From CAYVTZ01 sp964454685 (GTDB taxonomy: Bacteria > Bacillota > Clostridia > Christensenellales > Christensenellaceae), in the NCBI GenBank assembly GCA_964454685.1, contig CAYVTZ010000004.1, positions 1-64,000 on the forward strand: a DNA stretch of 64,000 nt, in the 5' to 3' direction. Shown here in pieces: positions 53,764-61,994 of the stretch (position 1 is the first letter of the stretch; each line of letters starts with the position of its first letter). The notes under the pieces were generated by a model, which saw only the letters and a program-made list of their open reading frames with translations, made no database searches and was not told where the DNA came from. Both the position numbers and the translations under genes were made by a program.

Positions 53764-54498
53764 TCAGTATCCACCGCCAAGTTCCGCTCCTGCTTCAATA
53801 AACAGCGCGCCAGCCTTGTCTCGCTCCACTGCATCCAGCAAAATTTCTTTGGAAGAACGTGTGCCAATGCGCACCGTTCCCGTTGCAATCACCGCCAGCG
53901 CCTGATCCAGCGTTTTCACGCCGCCGGCCGCCTTCACTTTCATGCCGTCCGCATGCGCCACCATCAGCTTCAAATCCTCAATGGTCGCACCGCCCCCGGC
54001 ATATCCGGTTGAAGTTTTGATAAAGTCCGCTCCCGCCTTTTTGCAAAGCTCACAGCACTTGATCTTCTCTTCCTGCGTCAGGTAATAATTCTCAAAAATC
54101 ACCTTCAGCAGCGCGCCGCCTTCATGCGCCGCCTTCGCAACCTGAGCAATTTCATCCTGAACGTAGTCATATTCCCCCGACTTCATTCTGCCGATGTTGA
54201 TGACCATGTCCACTTCCACCGCGCCTTTGCGCACTGCATCCTGCGTCTCAAAGACCTTGGTTTCTGTGGTGCAGGTGCCATGCGGAAATCCAATCACAGT
54301 CGTCGCCAGCACATCCGAACCTTTCAGTTCTTCGCACACAATGGGCAAGTCAGAGGGTCTCACACACACCGAAATACACTTGTACTCCTTTGCAAGCGCA
54401 CAGCCTTCCTTCAACTCCTGCACCGTGATGTCCGGGCGCAGCAGCGAATGATCGAGTACATCTGCAATTTCCTGAATCGTAATTGATTTCTTTTCCAT
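53764..54498 (-). CDS. deoC: DeoC-family aldolase, copy 2
   Basis: This 244-residue class I aldolase has the DERA fold. The three catalytic positions are kept: Asp in AVEVDMVINIG, the Schiff-base Lys in DFIKTSTGY and the second Lys in KVKAAGGV. Classical DERA cleaves 2-deoxyribose-5-phosphate to acetaldehyde and glyceraldehyde-3-phosphate. The segment KVIFENYYLT differs from the usual KVIIETCYLT, hinting at an altered pocket. The start at 54498 (MEKKSI) is preferred over the ATG at 54519, which has no ribosome site. It lies 41 nt after a second deoC-like gene. Confidence 0.87.
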   Translation of the reverse strand: MEKKSITIQEIADVLDHSLLRPDITVQELKEGCALAKEYKCISVCVRPSDLPIVCEELKGSDVLATTVIGFPHGTCTTETKVFETQDAVRKGAVEVDMVINIGRMKSGEYDYVQDEIAQVAKAAHEGGALLKVIFENYYLTQEEKIKCCELCKKAGADFIKTSTGYAGGGATIEDLKLMVAHADGMKVKAAGGVKTLDQALAVIATGTVRIGTRSSKEILLDAVERDKAGALFIEAGAELGGGY

Positions 54499-54539
54499 AT
54501 TTCTCACGCTTCCTTCCATGTTTTTTTAGTAATTGACGA

Positions 54540-55220
54540 TTATTTCACCGCATCCAGAATGGAAAGCGCCGCCTTCATCCCGATTCCAAAGCGCGTTGCT
54601 CCCGCATTGTAATACGCTTTGATGTCATCCAGGTTCCGCACACCGCCCGCAACCTTGATTTTGACCCGATCCCCCACCGTCTTTTTCATGATTTCTACGT
54701 GATGCACCTCTGTGGGCATAGGAGAATATCCCGTTCCCGTTTTCACATAATCCGCGCCCGCCTGCGCCACAATCTCGCTGCCTAGCGCAATTTCATCATC
54801 CGTCAAATAGGTCACTTCCAAAATCACCTTCAACGGGTACGCTCCCACCGCATCTTTCACGCGCTTGATGTCCTCACGCACGTAGTCCAATTCGCCGCTC
54901 TTGAGCTTGGACACACAAATTACCATATCAAATTCCGTGCAACCACGCTTCATCATCTGCTGCACCTGAAACACCTTGTCCTCTGTAAAATCTGTCCCCG
55001 TGGGGAATCCAATGGGCGCCCCCATAATGACGTTGGTGTCCGCTCCAAGACAGTTTCGCAGATACTCCACATGGCAGGGCATCACAAACGCCGCAATAAA
55101 CCGGTGCGCATTCGCCGCTTCCGCCAGCTTCTTCACGTCATTTTGTGTGGTTGGCACAGATAACGCACTGATATCGATGATTTTAGGCAGATTTTCATAG
55201 GTAAAGATTTCATTTTGCAT
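54540..55220 (-). CDS. deoC: DeoC-family aldolase, copy 1
   Basis: This 226-residue DERA-fold aldolase is clearly diverged from its neighbour. It keeps the catalytic triad: Asp in CTEFDMVICVS, Schiff-base Lys in DYVKTGTGY and Lys in KIKVAGGV. The C-terminus stops soon after the barrel and lacks the usual terminal Tyr tail of E. coli DERA. The start at 55220 (MQNEIF) has AGAGGAG eight bases upstream. An 11-bp inverted repeat lies in its leader. With copy 2 it could form a hetero-oligomer or act on a different substrate. Confidence 0.85.
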   Translation of the reverse strand: MQNEIFTYENLPKIIDISALSVPTTQNDVKKLAEAANAHRFIAAFVMPCHVEYLRNCLGADTNVIMGAPIGFPTGTDFTEDKVFQVQQMMKRGCTEFDMVICVSKLKSGELDYVREDIKRVKDAVGAYPLKVILEVTYLTDDEIALGSEIVAQAGADYVKTGTGYSPMPTEVHHVEIMKKTVGDRVKIKVAGGVRNLDDIKAYYNAGATRFGIGMKAALSILDAVK

Positions 55221-55256
55221 GGTCTTTTCTCCTCTTTCAAAAAAGTTCATCGTGAA

Positions 55257-55301
55257 AAGAAGAAACGCTGCTTTCGTTCCCTATTCCCAACGTTTCTTCT
55301 T
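55257..55301 (-). promoter_or_regulatory. Inverted repeat in the deoC leader (terminator or attenuator)
   Basis: AAGAAGAAACG (55257-55267) and CGTTTCTTCTT (55291-55301) are exact complements around a 23-nt loop. On the minus strand the stem ends in TTCTTCTTTT, so it can act as an intrinsic terminator or attenuator between the ABC ATPase and deoC genes. Confidence 0.55.
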
Positions 55302-55349
55302 GTTTCGCATATTTCTTCCATTCGTTGTTTCTAAATCACACTTTTAAGC

Positions 55350-55510
55350 TTTTATGCGAATCACCACTGGCTTAACCGGTGGTATACATAAGCTCTGTCA
55401 GGGCCTTTCGCCAGCTGCTCCTGACGGTGCTCTAAGTGATAAGTCTCGTCATCTCCCAAACAGTCGTTTTCCGCATGCTTCGTTTACGCAACAGCGTTAT
55501 CGTGTCCGTG
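55350..55510 (-). mobile_element. IS200/IS605-like right-end or omega-RNA-like remnant
   Basis: Between the ATPase stop and deoC is a compact structured segment. It holds an imperfect terminal hairpin (55363-55383, ACCACTGG/CCGGTGGT with one mismatch) and a longer stem GTCAGG (55397-55402)/CCTGAC (55420-55425). Imperfect subterminal hairpins without inverted-repeat ends are typical of IS200/IS605 elements, where the right end encodes the TnpB guide RNA. No tnpA or tnpB is present. The call rests on structure and general resemblance only. Confidence 0.4.
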
Positions 55511-55514
55511 GTCT

Positions 55515-57038
55515 TTATTCGCCCACCGCATGTTTGTCCAGCGTAAAGCTCATGATCTTCACCTGATCCGCCTCGTCGTGCATCAAAATGCCGCGCAGCT
55601 CGCCATGGTGCATCACCATGATGCGGTCGCACACAGACAGCACCTCCGGCAGCTCTGACGACAGGAACACCACCGAAACACCCTGCTTGGACAGTTCGTC
55701 AATCAAGCGATAGATCTCCGTCTTTGCGCCGATGTCAATGCCGTGTGTCGGCTCGTCCATAAAGAGGATGCGCGGGTTGTTCATCAGCCAGCGTGCAATG
55801 ATGCACTTCTGCTGATTCCCGCCCGAAAGGTTTGCAATACCCTGCTGCAACGAAGGTGTCTTAATGCTCAGTTTCTTTACATATTCGTCCGAAACACCTT
55901 TGGATTTTTTCAGATCGATGAATCCTGCTTTGTTGGTCAAGCGCTTCATATAAACGGAGGTCATGTTATCCTCTACCGTCATTTTCAGGAACAATCCCTG
56001 AATTTTGCGCCCTTCCGGCACCAAACCCATCCCAAGATTGATGGCGTCCTCCGTGCCGGTAATCTGCACCTCTTTGCCGTCCACATAAATGGTGCCCGTT
56101 TTCATCATCTGCGCGCCAAAAATGCACTGCAATAATTCGGTTCTGCCTGCGCCCACCAGTCCGGTTAGCCCCAGCACTTCACCCTCATATAGGTCGAAGG
56201 ATACATCTCGCACCTTATCCTGCATGTCCGAAACATTCTTCACAGACAAAATCGGTGCGCGTTTTTCGTAGTCACGGATAAATTCGCGATGTGCCTTTTG
56301 GTCAAAGTCACGACCCACCATCAGGCTGATCATGGTGTGCTCGTCCATCTCGGATTTGGGGCGCGTGTCAATGTGCGTTCCATCGCGCAGCACCGTAATC
56401 GTGTCGGCAATCTTCATGATCTCTTCCAGTTTGTGAGAGATGTACAGGATCGCAACGCCCTGCTGTCTCAAACGATCCACAATATTCAAAAGGAATTCGA
56501 TTTCCGCATTGGTCAGGGATGAGGTCGGCTCGTCCATAATCAGCATCTGCGCATTCAGCGAGATTGCCTTACAGATTTCCAAAAGCTGCATTTCGGAAAC
56601 ACTCAGCTTTTTCACCAACACATTCGGCTTGATATAATTAACGCCCAGCTCATTCAGCAGCCGTTTGCATTCCGTTTCCATTCCCTTGCGGTCAATGAAT
56701 CCCCCACGTTTCGACATCATTCTGCCCATGAAAACATTTTCTGCGGCAGTCATATGGGGTGCCAGCGAAAGCTCCTGATGGATCATTGCAATCCCCGCTT
56801 TGTTGGCTTCCTTCGGTTCCGAAAAATGAACCGTTGATCCGTTGAATTCAACACTGCCTTCCGTCGCCGGATATACGCCGGAAAGGATATTCATAAGGGT
56901 AGATTTCCCCGCGCCGTTCTCGCCTACAATCGCGTGAACCTCGCCCCGTTTGATTTCAAAATTAACATTATTGAGTGCCACAACACCCGGAAAACGTTTG
57001 GTAATACCGTTAATCTTACAAATCACTTCATTACTCAT
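55515..57038 (-). CDS. Sugar ABC transporter ATPase (RbsA/MglA type, double cassette)
   Basis: This 507-residue protein has two fused ATPase cassettes, as in CUT2 monosaccharide importers. The first has Walker A GENGAGKST, signature LSVSEMQL and Walker B MLIMDEPTSSLT. The second is degenerate at Walker A (GLVGAGRTE) but has LSGGNQQK and ILFMDEPTHGID. The start at 57038 has GGAGGT eight bases upstream. It works with the binding lipoprotein and permease encoded just before. The operon order (permease, binding protein, ATPase) is unusual for this family. Confidence 0.92.
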   Translation of the reverse strand: MSNEVICKINGITKRFPGVVALNNVNFEIKRGEVHAIVGENGAGKSTLMNILSGVYPATEGSVEFNGSTVHFSEPKEANKAGIAMIHQELSLAPHMTAAENVFMGRMMSKRGGFIDRKGMETECKRLLNELGVNYIKPNVLVKKLSVSEMQLLEICKAISLNAQMLIMDEPTSSLTNAEIEFLLNIVDRLRQQGVAILYISHKLEEIMKIADTITVLRDGTHIDTRPKSEMDEHTMISLMVGRDFDQKAHREFIRDYEKRAPILSVKNVSDMQDKVRDVSFDLYEGEVLGLTGLVGAGRTELLQCIFGAQMMKTGTIYVDGKEVQITGTEDAINLGMGLVPEGRKIQGLFLKMTVEDNMTSVYMKRLTNKAGFIDLKKSKGVSDEYVKKLSIKTPSLQQGIANLSGGNQQKCIIARWLMNNPRILFMDEPTHGIDIGAKTEIYRLIDELSKQGVSVVFLSSELPEVLSVCDRIMVMHHGELRGILMHDEADQVKIMSFTLDKHAVGE

Positions 57039-57142
57039 TTGCGTACCTCCGCAATTTTGCAGGGCCGCCGCACTTGGCGACCCCACATAAATCTCTTATC
57101 ATCGGTTTGCCGGATGTCACTCCAAGTTACAAACCGCTCGTC

Positions 57143-58276
57143 TTAGAACAATTCCGGGAACAGATCTTTCACGGTCTCAGGCGTAGCGATAACGCCTTCA
57201 TACCATGTTTCAGCGGGGATTTCTTTGCCGTCAACGAGTTTGTTGTAAGCATCGATAACCGGCTGATAGCCCTGGTTGAAGGGATCCTGATCGAGGCACG
57301 CGGAAACGGTGCCGTTTGCGATGTAAGGAGCGATTTCAGCCAGTACGTCATGGCAAACCAGTTTGATTTCACCGGCTTTGCCGGCATCTTCGATTGCTTT
57401 CGCAGCGCCGGAAGGGCCGCCTGCCGTCACATAGATGCCTTTGAGGTTCGGGTTCGCTGTGATCAGGTTGGTCGCAACGGTATAAGCTTCTTCTGCTTTG
57501 TCGTTGTTCTCAAACTCACCAACGAGCTTCATTTTGTCGTTTTTGTCCAGTACGTCTCTTGCACCGGTTCTTCTCAATTCGTGACCCAGTACAGAGAAGT
57601 CGCCGGTGATGATGCCGTATTCGCCTTCGCCGCCCATCGCGTCAATCAACGCCTGGCCGCATTTTTGTCCGCCTGCAAAGCCGTCCTGACCGTAGAATGC
57701 GTCAGCAACGTTCGGGTCGCCAACCGGTGTGTTGAATGCGAGCATCAGGATGCCTGCATCTTTGCCGCTCTGGGTTACAGGTGCCAACGCTTCGGAAAGA
57801 CCAAAGTAGCAGATTGCGTCATAGCCGGTCGCCACAAGGTTTTCCAGCGTAGAAGCCCATTTCTGTGCGTCGAAATCTTCCACAGAGATGCAGTCAACAG
57901 TTGCGTTTTTGTCAGCCAGAATCTTTTTGGAGAAGTTCTGTCCCACCAGCACTGCTGCGCCAAACGGGTTGTTCTGAACCATAACCGTAGCAATCTTGAG
58001 GGGTTTTTCTGCCGATTTGTCAACCGGAACAGACAGCAGCGTTTTTCCGGGAGGCGCTTCGATTGCCGCCGCCGGAGCCTCGGAAGCCGGAGCCTCAGAT
58101 GCCGGAGCCTCGGATGCCGGAGCCTCGGATGCCGGAGCCTCAGATGCCGGAGCCTCGGATGCCGGAGCCTCGGATGCCGGAGCTTCAGATGCCGGAGCCG
58201 CAGCCGGAGCCGCGCAACCGGCGAAGAGCGCTACACACATCAAAACTGCAATGATTGTGATTAAGCTTTTTTTCAT
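57143..58276 (-). CDS. Sugar-binding lipoprotein of a CUT2-type ABC importer
   Basis: This 377-residue lipoprotein has a signal peptide ending in LFAGC, a spacer of about eight ASEAP repeats, and a type-1 periplasmic-binding fold of the ribose/galactose class (Peripla_BP_4): KIATVMVQNNPFGAAVLVGQ, then YFGLSEALAPV and GIYVTAGGPSGAAKAIEDAG. GAGGAG lies 11 bases before the ATG at 58276. It should deliver a sugar to the adjacent permease. The ligand cannot be named; LsrB-like, xylose-like and ribose-like proteins all share this fold. Confidence 0.9.
   Translation of the reverse strand: MKKSLITIIAVLMCVALFAGCAAPAAAPASEAPASEAPASEAPASEAPASEAPASEAPASEAPASEAPAAAIEAPPGKTLLSVPVDKSAEKPLKIATVMVQNNPFGAAVLVGQNFSKKILADKNATVDCISVEDFDAQKWASTLENLVATGYDAICYFGLSEALAPVTQSGKDAGILMLAFNTPVGDPNVADAFYGQDGFAGGQKCGQALIDAMGGEGEYGIITGDFSVLGHELRRTGARDVLDKNDKMKLVGEFENNDKAEEAYTVATNLITANPNLKGIYVTAGGPSGAAKAIEDAGKAGEIKLVCHDVLAEIAPYIANGTVSACLDQDPFNQGYQPVIDAYNKLVDGKEIPAETWYEGVIATPETVKDLFPELF
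58071..58205. repeat. 15-bp minisatellite in the binding-lipoprotein spacer
   Basis: Eight full copies and a partial copy of a 15-bp unit (GCCGGAGCCTCGGAT and near variants) encode the ASEAP spacer. Copy number is likely variable between strains, changing the tether length without a frameshift. Confidence 0.93.
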
Positions 58277-58370
58277 AATTGATTTTTCTCCTCTCAGTTT
58301 GTGTTTATTTTTTTTGACCAGTTCAGCCAAACTTGAATTCTTGTTTACCGCGCACGCAATTCCGTCCGGA

Positions 58371-59369
58371 TTATCTTGCGGCTCTTTTCTTTCTCACAGA
58401 GTCGATTGCAACCGCGCCGATGATAACCGCGCCGATGATGATCGTCTGCCAGTAGCCGGATACAGCCAAAAGTACGAACATGTTTTGCAGCACACCCATC
58501 AAACCCGCGCCGATGATAACGCCAACGACGTTTCCTTCACCGCCTGTCATACTGATGCCGCCGATTACAGCCGCCGCAATGGCGTTCAGCTCGATGCCCT
58601 TACCATAAGATTGGTCTGCCGCGTTCATCTGTCCCACCAAAATCAGTCCGCAGATGCCACACAAAATTCCTGTAATCACATAAACGCTGATTGTCGTTTT
58701 GTCTACATTGATACCGGACAGCTTTGCCGCTCTCGCGCTGTTGCCCACGGCATACACATTTCTGCCGGCAAGTGTATATTTTGTAAAGATGAAACCAAAC
58801 ACCAGCACAGCACCCATCACGATAACCGTTACCGGCACCGGACCGATGTAGCCGCCGCCAAATACGCTGATCCATGTCGCCTGATAGCTGATCGGCGCGC
58901 CGTTGGTCAGCAGCAACGCAACGCCGTTGCCGATAGACAGCATACCCAGTGTTGCAATGAAAGGCGGTACGCCTACCTTCGCCACCAATAGACCGTTAGC
59001 TAAGCCAATAGCTGCGCCCATTGCCAAAATCAGCAGCAGTACAAAAATCGGATTGATGCCCCCCTCCACTGCACGGTTCACAAAGGAACCAAAGCAAGCG
59101 GAGCATGCCACTATCGCACCGACCGAAAGGTCAATGCCACCCGTAATGATGATCATGGACATACCAACCGCAATAATTGCGATCAACGAGAACTGTCTCA
59201 AAATATTAAAAATATTCTTGGCAGTCGGGAAAACGTCCGGTCGTGCAACACATAGCACCACAACCAGTACGATCAGTGCAAACAGTACGGTCAATTCCGG
59301 TTTTGCCAGCACTTTTAAAACCTTGTTCTCCTTCTTCAATGCTACTTCTTGCGGATTTTGATTTGACAT
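58371..59369 (-). CDS. Sugar ABC transporter permease (RbsC type)
   Basis: This 332-residue membrane protein has about ten hydrophobic helices and the CUT2 permease signatures IIITGGIDLSVGAIVA near the first third and AAVIGGISMTGGEGNVVG near the end. It should form a homodimeric channel with the RbsA-like ATPase. The gene lies 59 nt after the URO-D family gene and 94 nt before the binding-protein gene. Its start matches a ribosome site (AGGAG) eight bases upstream. Confidence 0.92.
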   Translation of the reverse strand: MSNQNPQEVALKKENKVLKVLAKPELTVLFALIVLVVVLCVARPDVFPTAKNIFNILRQFSLIAIIAVGMSMIIITGGIDLSVGAIVACSACFGSFVNRAVEGGINPIFVLLLILAMGAAIGLANGLLVAKVGVPPFIATLGMLSIGNGVALLLTNGAPISYQATWISVFGGGYIGPVPVTVIVMGAVLVFGFIFTKYTLAGRNVYAVGNSARAAKLSGINVDKTTISVYVITGILCGICGLILVGQMNAADQSYGKGIELNAIAAAVIGGISMTGGEGNVVGVIIGAGLMGVLQNMFVLLAVSGYWQTIIIGAVIIGAVAIDSVRKKRAAR

Positions 59370-59428
59370 CTTAACTCCTCCTGAAACAAAAATCTGTTTT
59401 TGAATCGTCTATATCATAATATAGAAAA

Positions 59429-60688
59429 CTATTTTGCGTTGTATTCACCCAGCACTTCAAACATGGCAAGCATGTTCTCCACCGGCGTCGTCGCCTGAAT
59501 GTTGTGCACTGTGTTGAATACAAAGCCGCCGCCCGGTGCAAAGATCGCAAGTCTCTCCCGCACCTCTTTGCGCACATCGTCCGCACTTCCGTTGGACAGC
59601 ACCCCCTGCGTTTCCACGCCGCCGCCCCAAAACACGAACTTGTCTCCGTATTTCTCTTTGAGCATTTTCGCATCCATGTCCGTCGCAGAGCACTGTACCG
59701 GGTTCAGAATGTCCACACCCGTTTCCGCCAGATCGTCCAAAATCTTCACGATGGAGCCACAGCTGTGGAACATGGTTTTCCAGCCCGTATTTTGATGTAC
59801 CCATTCGTTAATGCGCGTGTGATACGGCTTATAAAAGGTACGGTACATATCCGGCGCAATAAATTCGCACCGCTGTGTGCCAAAGTCTGTTCCACTGATC
59901 TGAATGACCTGCGGCTTGTCACCAATCGCCGCCTTCAGCTTCGTCAGCGTTTGCAGCGCGTTTTGCAACTGCATTTCGTAGACTTCGTGCACGTAGTCCG
60001 GCGTCAGGTAATGCGCCATCAGCCAGTCCTCAACACTGCGGATGCCCTTGGTTTCCTTTTGTCCGGGGCCGGGCAATGCAGCAACATCGCCGAATCCGCA
60101 CATAAAGTTCCCCACATTGATGCCATATTCCGTATTGTTGTAAATGTCCTCGACCTGCGCTGTGATGTCCGCCACCACCTCGTCGCTCATGACAGGAAAA
60201 TCGTTTGCAAAATCATTCTTCCCGTCCAAAACGCTCTCGTCGATGTTACCCTGCCGCACATGATTGTCGAAGTAAAATCCTCCCTTGGGCATCCACGCGC
60301 TGTAATCAACGCTCTTGTCCCCCTTCGGGTAAACACGGCAATCGCCCTCTTGTGTGAAATCATAAGTCAAATCAGCGCTGATCAACATGTCAATCTCGTG
60401 GAACCTCCACGGCTTCCATGCGTCGTTCTTGGAGCCGAATGTCGTGTAGGGCGACCACGCCCCCTTCACATCAATGCCCAGCGCTTCACGCAGGTCATCC
60501 TCCACCAGCCCCAGCATCTGCATCGGCTCATAAACCTTCACCGGTCGCTTCTCCAGCCCCAGCGCATCACGCAGTTTGGATAGCGCCACAGCGGAAATAC
60601 CGGTCACCAGCGAGCTGCCGATGTCCAGCACCACCTTGTCAGGCTGCTTATGATTTAATGTTTGTGTCAATCGTTCTCGTGCGTTCAT
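59429..60688 (-). CDS. Uroporphyrinogen decarboxylase (URO-D) superfamily protein
   Basis: This 419-residue protein has the URO-D/MtaA/CmuA barrel, not that of true heme-pathway HemE. The MFHSCGSIVKILDDL segment supplies the His and Cys zinc ligands of the methyltransferase branch, and VFWGGGVETQGVLSNG is the family's C-terminal block. Corrinoid methyltransferase partners are absent nearby; instead it lies between an SDR gene and a sugar permease. Relatives occur in carbohydrate loci without known function. It could demethylate a methoxylated substrate, or act in a route not yet described. Confidence 0.82.
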   Translation of the reverse strand: MNARERLTQTLNHKQPDKVVLDIGSSLVTGISAVALSKLRDALGLEKRPVKVYEPMQMLGLVEDDLREALGIDVKGAWSPYTTFGSKNDAWKPWRFHEIDMLISADLTYDFTQEGDCRVYPKGDKSVDYSAWMPKGGFYFDNHVRQGNIDESVLDGKNDFANDFPVMSDEVVADITAQVEDIYNNTEYGINVGNFMCGFGDVAALPGPGQKETKGIRSVEDWLMAHYLTPDYVHEVYEMQLQNALQTLTKLKAAIGDKPQVIQISGTDFGTQRCEFIAPDMYRTFYKPYHTRINEWVHQNTGWKTMFHSCGSIVKILDDLAETGVDILNPVQCSATDMDAKMLKEKYGDKFVFWGGGVETQGVLSNGSADDVRKEVRERLAIFAPGGGFVFNTVHNIQATTPVENMLAMFEVLGEYNAK

Positions 60689-60761
60689 TCTGATTCCTTC
60701 TCCTCAACGTTCGCGCAAATCGTCTGTCTTTACAGATTGCGCGTTTCCGGTTCGTTTCCTT

Positions 60762-61541
60762 TTACCAAGCGGTGTACGCGCCATCCACCGGAATGCACGC
60801 TCCCGTCGTAAACGTAGAAGCGTCACTCGCCAGATACAGCACGATGCCTTCCAGCTCATCCGGCGTACCCGGACGACCCATCGGGCTCATACGCATCCAT
60901 GTATCCACCCATTCTCCGCCGCCTGCAAAGAATTTTTCAGTCATAGCAGTTTTCATGTATCCCGGGCAAATCGCGTTCACGCGGATGTTGTGCGGCGCCC
61001 ATTCACACGCCAATGATTTGGAAAGGTGCATCACTGCCGCCTTGGAGGCGTTGTAGGAGGCCTGCGGCTGCGGGAAGTTGACAATCATGCCGGACATAGA
61101 AGCGATGTTGATGATTACGCCGCCCTTCTGCTTGATCATCTGCTTTGCGGCAGCCTGACATCCGAAGAATACGCCGTTCAAATTGACGTTGATCACCGCC
61201 ATCCAATCCTCAGGACTCACATCCTCTGCCGGAATGTGCTTCGTGATGCCCGCGTTGTTCACCATCACGTCCAGTTTGCCAAAACGCTCCACTGTCTTTT
61301 GGATCAGTGCATTGCAGTCCTCCGGCTTGGTTACGTCGCACGCCATCGCAACGGCTTGTACGCCGTATTCCTTTGCGATCTCTTTTGCGGTTTCTTCCCC
61401 AAGCTGCGTGTTGATCTCCGCAATCACAATGTTCGATCCCGCCGATGCCAGCGCCTGCGCCATGGCTTTGCCCAATCCCTGCGCACCGCCTGTAACCACG
61501 CTAACTTTACCATTCATAGAAAACTTATCCATTGTATTCAT
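60762..61541 (-). CDS. SDR-family dehydrogenase (gluconate/glucose dehydrogenase-like)
   Basis: This 259-residue classical short-chain dehydrogenase has the cofactor motif TGGAQGLGKA, the NNAG strand, and the catalytic Ser (INIASMSG) with YNASK. The loop after the second strand (IAEINTQ) has an acidic residue, which favours NAD(H). Two ATGs (61541 and 61532) are possible; both have purine-rich sites. It is the first gene of the catabolic operon, divergent from a second SDR gene. The likely reaction is interconversion of a sugar or polyol hydroxyl with a ketone. Confidence 0.9.
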   Translation of the reverse strand: MNTMDKFSMNGKVSVVTGGAQGLGKAMAQALASAGSNIVIAEINTQLGEETAKEIAKEYGVQAVAMACDVTKPEDCNALIQKTVERFGKLDVMVNNAGITKHIPAEDVSPEDWMAVINVNLNGVFFGCQAAAKQMIKQKGGVIINIASMSGMIVNFPQPQASYNASKAAVMHLSKSLACEWAPHNIRVNAICPGYMKTAMTEKFFAGGGEWVDTWMRMSPMGRPGTPDELEGIVLYLASDASTFTTGACIPVDGAYTAW

Positions 61542-61895
61542 CCTTATATACCCCTGTTTCGCAAAATTAATTTATGTGCAATGCATGATTCATCTAAGTC
61601 TGTCCTTGTGTTGTGTTCGCGTTGACATCTTGTAAAATTGAGCTGATCGGCGAATATGACCGATTCTTCCTTCAATATTTCATACTTCTGTAATATTCGT
61701 AAATCTTTTTTGATATTATTTTGAACGTTCCATTTATTGTAGCTTTATCCTATCACAGCTCATGATGAAATGCAATACTTTTTTCTGTTTTTTCACTATT
61801 CTTGCAAATTTGCGACTATTACAACGATTTCTTGAAAAAAATTCGCTGAAACAAGCGGCTTTGCGCACCTTCCTCACTCCAATTTCCACAAATTA
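61542..61895. other. Divergent control region of the catabolic locus
   Basis: No gene is seen in this AT-rich region between the two SDR genes. A perfect palindrome GAACGTTC lies near 61725, and the motif CGTTCCA occurs both there and at the plus-strand promoter, so these may be regulator sites. A clear minus-strand promoter was not found. Confidence 0.4.
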
Positions 61896-61924
61896 TTGAC
61901 ACGTTCCAATTTTGTTGTTACAAT
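61896..61924 (+). promoter_or_regulatory. Promoter of the divergent SDR gene
   Basis: TTGACA (61896-61901), 17 nt and TACAAT (61919-61924) precede a ~65-nt leader and a GGAGG site. CGTTCCA lies within the spacer and could be an operator half-site. Confidence 0.8.
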
Positions 61925-61994
61925 GATGACAGTTTCGCACTTTACTTTCGCATCAGCCAATATCAATCAAACGCAATAACTGGAGGGTTATATT

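Noticed and set aside
55354..55566. A 70-codon plus-strand frame over the remnant
   Set aside because: It reads through the structured element and into the ATPase gene, has no ribosome site, and is better explained as non-coding.
58066..58205. Possible CRISPR-like regular repeats
   Set aside because: The unit is 15 bp with no spacers, and it encodes the ASEAP linker.
57074..58991. Two long plus-strand frames
   Set aside because: Antisense to the binding lipoprotein and permease genes; the repeats seen in them are the minisatellite read backwards.
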